From Coprinopsis marcescibilis (Eukaryota > Basidiomycota > Agaricomycetes > Agaricales > Psathyrellaceae), in contig ML210161.1 of assembly GCA_004369085.1 (NCBI GenBank), forward strand, positions 62,001-126,000: a stretch of DNA of 64,000 bases, given 5' to 3'. The number at the start of each line of letters is the position of its first letter. Position 1 is the stretch's first letter. The position numbers and the translations under genes were made by a program. This document shows, piece by piece, positions 59,001-64,000 of this stretch. The notes under the pieces are model-generated. The model did not search any database. It was given only the letters and a program-made list of their open reading frames with translations, and was not told the DNA's origin.

Positions 59001-62000
59001 ATGAAGTTTGGCGTAAAAATCAGCGTACGTCGTCCTCAGTCGGTCTACTGAACTGCTCGTGTGACCTCATTTCATTGCAGGAGGACTTGTATAGCGAATG
59101 GAGACCTTATTACCTTGATTATAACCGACTGAAGCGAGAACTTAAAGTATTTTCTTAACCTTGCCTTTTGGTGGGACATTGGCTAACGAACTGTCGGCCA
59201 TTCTCTAGATTCGCACTACGGCTCATGCGTGGGATCAAGAGGACGAACGAGCCTTCAAAGGCATGCTTAAAGCTGAGCTTGACAAAATTCACGACTTCCA
59301 GAAGGACAAGGTCTGTACCTCCTGTCTCTACAACTTGGTTCATGGACCAGTGGTTGACCTTGGGATGCTGACTGGCTCTACCTCGGTCTGCAGACCTCAG
59401 AACTTGCTCGCCGAATTCGCGAAGCTGAGAAGGATGTGAAGAAGCTGGTAGCTGAGGAGCTTTCCGCAGAGCAGGATAACGACAACGATAACGGCCATCG
59501 CCTTTCCCGTACCGACGCTGAAGCCCAGCAAGACGACCATGCCGCATACGTGCAGGACGAAGGTTCAGATGACGACCTTGACGACGACGAAGGTAACGAG
59601 TCAGATGAGTCCTATGACGCACTTGAAGACCGCTTCCATCGTCTCGAAGAAGAAGTCGCTATCCTCGTTGCGGACGTTCACGATCTCGCTCTCTACACCA
59701 AGCTCAATATCACAGGCTTCATGAAGATCCTCAAGAAGCACGACGTCAGTGACGCCATTGCTTCACATTCCCTTCTGGACGCTGACCCCTGTCTTAGAAA
59801 CAAACCAAGTGGCAGTTGAAGACCCATTTCATTCAGGAGCATCTCGAGAGGAAGCCGTTCTACAAGTACAACTGGGACGCCCTTATTGTCAAGCTGTCCA
59901 AGTTGTACGACTTGGTGCGGACTAGGGGTCACCCAGTTCAAGGAGATTCAAGCGCGGGAGGAAGTCAGAGTGCATTTGTTCGGCAGACGACCAAGTACTG
60001 GGTACGTTGTTATTGGAATATCATGTCGTATCCCTGTTCTAACGCCTGGCTAGGTCCACCCTGACAACCTTGTTCCGTTGAAACTCGCAATTCTGAGGCA
60101 CTTGCCAGTGCTCGGTCAGTAGTATTCTCATCCTATTCTGAATCTTTCCTCAAGGTTTTATAGTATTCAACCCTGATAAGGATTTCGAACCTAAAGATTC
60201 CGGTGGGTGACGAACAGCGACATTTTCCGAGATGTTTCCTAACACGCGCCCACATAGCTATCACATCAATCTACTTCGACAACGAAGACCTGGACCTCTA
60301 TCTCGGAAGATTGGAGAAGACTGAAGGTGCAGAAGCCGTTCGCTTACGGTGGTACGGCGACGTCGATAACAAGCAGGTGAGAATGACAATGATACCATTG
60401 CGATCGTGTTAATCAAGTTACGTGATAGATCTTTGTGGAGCGCAAGACACATCGGGAGGACTGGACCGGAGAGAAGTCGGTCAAGGCCCGTTTCCCACTC
60501 AAGGAGCATCAAGTCAATCGGTTCTTACGCGGAGAGTATACCGTCGATGCCGATTTCCAAGACCTGGTGAAGAAGGGGAAGAAGAGTCAGCAGGAGGTTG
60601 ACTCTATGATCCAACTTGCCAATGAAGTCCAATACGCGATCCTTACCAAGAAGCTCGTTCCAGGTGCGTCGCGTTGCTTTGACAGTATAGACCCCTGTTG
60701 CTGATTTGGCCTTTAGTTGTGCGTTCATTCTACAACCGTACCGCGTTCCAACTTCCCGGAGATGCACGCGTCCGAATTTCTCTTGACACTGAGCTCACCA
60801 TGGTTCGTGAAGATAACTGGGATGGACGTCAGCGTGCTGGAGACAACTGGCGTCGTACTGATTTCGGTATCGACTTTCCGTTTGAACAAGTCGCTCCTGA
60901 GGACAAGGAAATCTTCAAGTGCGTCGTGGACATAATCCTTCTAACGGCCATTGCTGAAGAAATGTGACTAGATATGGCGTACTGGAGGTGAAATTGCAGA
61001 CTCAGTTAGGACAACAGCCTCCTGAGTGGGTGCAAGAGCTCGTCCAATCCCATTTGGTGGAGGCCGTTCCCAAGTTTAGGTGTGTCCGAATTCTTAATTG
61101 GTGTTCGCCGTCTAACGGTCATTTTAAGTAAATTCATTCACGGATGTGCAACACTCTTGCCAAACCGTGTCGACCTCGTTCCTTTCTGGTTGCCCCAAAG
61201 TTGGTGTTTGTTCATCGTTCGCTGAATGTCCTTCTGATTGCTTGCTTTAGTGGACGTCGATATTTTGAAACCTGACAGCGGGTATCTCAGTGTCATCGAA
61301 CGGCCGTCGACTATTACCACTGTGTCCTCTCAAGGAACTCTCTCTCACCGGGAATCCTCAGGATCACGTTCACCTGATGTTGCCTCCTACACTGAGCCCT
61401 TGTCTGAAGGGGAAGATGACGAATACGATGGTAGTCTCGTCCCCGCCAGAGACGAAGGAAAACGCACTGGCCTGAGCGGAAACGAGGTATCGGCTGCCAT
61501 CGCCTACCGTGAAGCTATGTTGAAGGAACGCCGCGAAGAAGAGGAAACCGAGGTCTTGACCATGAACAAGAATGGGAAAGCCAAAGCAAAGCCAGACAAA
61601 CCGAAGTTGGCACCTGCCTTGGACGAAGAAGAAGAAGAGGGTGGACACAGCGCTTCTCGCAGCAAGCGACCTAAGCACCGTCGCGAAAAGTCTACGCTTA
61701 GCAGAAAGTTCAAGGACAAGGCCTTCGCCATCACCCCTCTAGCGCCTTCCTCCACATTCGATGAAACATTGAAGGACAAGTTGCACAAGGCAAAGGAACA
61801 AGAAGACTCTGCTGGGAAGCTGAACGGGGAACGCCGTTTTGATGATATTGAAGAAGAATCCGCGCTTGGGGGTCCCTCCACACCAGTTGATGAAAGGATT
61901 CTTGATAGAAGCTGGCACGCCCCAACCGGAAAGAAGATCGCGGTCCCAGTTCGAGTCGAGCCCAAAGTGTACTTCGCCGCTGAACGTACATTCCTGGTGA

Positions 62001-62460
62001 GTTTCCCTTCTTTCGGATTTTCATCAAGAATACGTTCGTTTCCTTCAAAACCTGGGTGTGATCATCCGTTCTCCGACATGATCATGATCTCCGCTGCGTA
62101 TCTTACCTACGCCATAACGCCCTTTTTCTTCCTCCGTGGTGATCTTCGAACATATGCTGACGACATCGTACCTCGTAGAAATGGCTTAACAACGCTGTCT
62201 TTATTGGAACGATAGCAACCGCGTTGCTCAACTTTACGCCGTCGACCGATACTCGAGGGCTTATCAGCGCTGCATTCTTCACCTTGTGCGCGTTGCTGGC
62301 GATCGCCTACTCTGCTGGCATATTCCTGTTCAGGTCGTACCGATTGAGGGAACGCAGTGCGGAGGGCCTTTACTACGACAAGTTTGGTCCGACGATCTTG
62401 TGTGGGGTCTTATTTTTGGCTCTGGCAACCAACATAGGGTTGCGATGGTCTGAATTCTAA
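59001..62460 (+). CDS. VTC4: vacuolar transporter chaperone Vtc4, polyphosphate polymerase
   Basis: About ten exons. An N-terminal SPX domain ([37 protein letters not shown], with the Lys cluster that binds inositol pyrophosphates) is interrupted by an Asp/Glu-rich loop. The catalytic tunnel domain follows: [71 protein letters not shown] and LEVKLQTQ, with the basic residues and Glu of active Vtc4 rather than the degenerate Vtc2/3. A long charged linker leads to the C-terminal DUF202-type membrane part with three helices (from [14 protein letters not shown] to [16 protein letters not shown]). It polymerises ATP gamma-phosphate into polyphosphate while translocating it into the vacuole, gated by the SPX domain. 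Confidence 0.95.
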
Positions 62461-64000
62461 GCCAGGTAAAAGGTTTTGAGTGGACCATTTAATTGCCACG
62501 CGCGCGTGGCGTATATATATTCTTTCTTCATCGTTTTTGCGGTTGGATCACAATCTAATGCCATGATTACCCATGCTCTTCTTTTATTCGGACAACACAT
62601 ATGGCTATGCAGGGAATTGATGGACTTTTTGTGGATTACTTTCTTGTTTGACGTTTTGTATCAGGAGTGTGGAGGAATGGGTGTCAAACCCATATCTCTC
62701 AGTTCCAACCTTCCATATGTCATCAATGTCAATACTGGATCTTCTCTGTCTTCGTTCGGTGTTAAGAACTCCGTGTTCAAGGACCTGGCTGACCATGTGT
62801 CGACCCCGCTGCTGCTCTTGGGTTCCTGCGATCCACCGAAAGGAACGGCGAGAGTTACATAAACTGCTGTTCAGTCGGTCGCGGGGTTGTCGCAAGGCGT
62901 GAGTCTCCATCCGTCCATCACCTCTCAAGGAACCTTGATGTTTCTGTTGGATATTTTGTCCAACTTGGGCGGAGGCATCTAGAAACACCGACTAGAGACT
63001 CCTAGACGGCGAGTTGGGCCGTTGACGTTACTTGCTTTGTACCAAAACATTACAGGCGGCTAATTCATTGGGGGCTTGTAGTGGGACATGTGGTCTCTGA
63101 GGCGCCTCGTTGCGCAGTCATGCATTGACTACGGGTATGCCCTAGACCCGTGGAATGTAATCTATGCGGAGCAGGGGACTGAATTCGCAGTAGAATAATT
63201 ACCGGAATTTCTGATGCCTTGTCGCCTCGTCGACTGAGCGATTCAGCAGTCAGCACTCATCGAACGTGCCTTCCCCGGATCCAAATAAATTTGATCTCTG
63301 GGACCTGGGTGATAAGAGGGATCAGGTGGATGTATAGGCGGAAAATTGAATAAGTGGTTTGTATTGTGGACTTCGGGTTTTGCCAGACGAATCATGTTGG
63401 ACGGCGTATGCCTTGACAGTGCCATTGTGTAAATTTAGGTTGACGTTCCCGAGTCTTTGGGCATCGTGCTATCTGGGAATACAACGGTGATTTAGTATTA
63501 CCCACTATACCCTACTAGTATACAGGTGAGTAATAATAAGGCGTGGAAAGTAGGCTCAGAGGTTCTACAATAACAAAATCAGGAAAAAAGTGAGTGTGGG
63601 CAGCGATAGATGGATTCAATATGATCAAATCATTCCATCTCGCTTTTCATCGAGTCATCTGTCGCTGCGACTTCATTTCTTTCGACAGACTTCCCCTGTG
63701 GCGAATCACAGACTTTACCTGAGTGGGCTTACTTGGAAAAAGAAGCTGAAAGGCCCAAATCATGGACTCACGTACGGGTTACATAGTAGGTTACAATATG
63801 GATACGGATACTACACGGAGCGGGATCGGTAAGAATCTAAATCAATCAGTCAGTCAACCAGTCAGTCACTCCAAGTCTAATTCACTGGCACCGATGCTCT
63901 ATAACGAGATACCCGTGTTCATACCCTGGCGACTTTGTCGGGCATAGACTGGAACACATGGAACTTGACTTGATTGAATGGTCTGCGATGTGAGCCCGTC
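62461..64000. other. 1.5-kb region without a recognised gene
   Basis: It includes the VTC4 3' flank and a perfect 16-bp palindrome GCCACGCGCGCGTGGC at 62495-62510 followed by TATATATA. The longest plus frame (62476-62862) does not look like a conserved protein. Nothing else is seen to the window end. Confidence 0.45.

Noticed and set aside
62495..62510. 16-bp palindrome GCCACGCGCGCGTGGC after VTC4
   Set aside because: Perfect but short and CG-alternating; bacterial-type terminators do not apply here and no partner motif was seen.

Overview
The window is nuclear DNA of a basidiomycete, most likely a mushroom-forming agaricomycete. Almost every gene is cut by many 48-70 nt GT-AG introns with CTRAY-like branch sites. 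The gene content is fungal: CYP51, a yeast-type FAS, Mic60, GLFG nucleoporin Nup49, VTC4 and Gtr2. Two features narrow it to basidiomycetes: a type I fungal FAS with beta and alpha halves fused in one gene, and a Plavaka-type transposase. All exon calls were made by eye from splice signals and reading frame, so internal boundaries are less certain than gene identities.

Layout. 1-7 kb: 3' end of MIC60 (+), an unrecognised coiled-coil protein (-), a small heat-shock protein with heat-shock elements upstream (+), NUP49 (-). 7.4-10.3 kb: phosphoketolase (-). 10.3-14.5 kb: gene-poor, with one candidate 87-aa spliced gene. 14.5-21.3 kb: a RhoGAP protein and a basic protein with a C2H2 finger (+). 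21.8-22.2 kb: two tRNA-Gly(CCC) genes with introns of different length. 22.7-24.6 kb: membrane-anchored GH17 glucanase (-). 26.3-30 kb: an orphan 142-aa gene and a mitochondrial RNase II/RNB exoribonuclease (+).

30-38 kb is an accessory island: an apparently intact Plavaka transposase, a decayed reverse-strand gene with paired nonsense codons, a 13-bp-arm hairpin, and an intact five-exon gene of unknown function with an AT-hook-like tail. 38.8-43.9 kb: CYP51/ERG11, tRNA-Lys(CTT), the mRNA-export helicase DBP5 and a tentative small gene. 44.1-56.8 kb: the 12.7-kb fused fatty acid synthase (-). 57.2-62.5 kb: Rag GTPase GTR2 (-) and polyphosphate polymerase VTC4 (+) diverge from a 274-bp promoter with two Pho4-type E-boxes. 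62.5-64 kb: no gene seen.

Functional links. Phosphoketolase (acetyl-phosphate from sugar phosphates), FAS and CYP51 all feed or use acetyl-CoA for lipid and sterol synthesis, but they are not arranged as a cluster. The strongest local coupling is GTR2/VTC4, joining TORC1 nutrient signalling and polyphosphate storage at one promoter. The most dynamic DNA is the 30-38 kb island.
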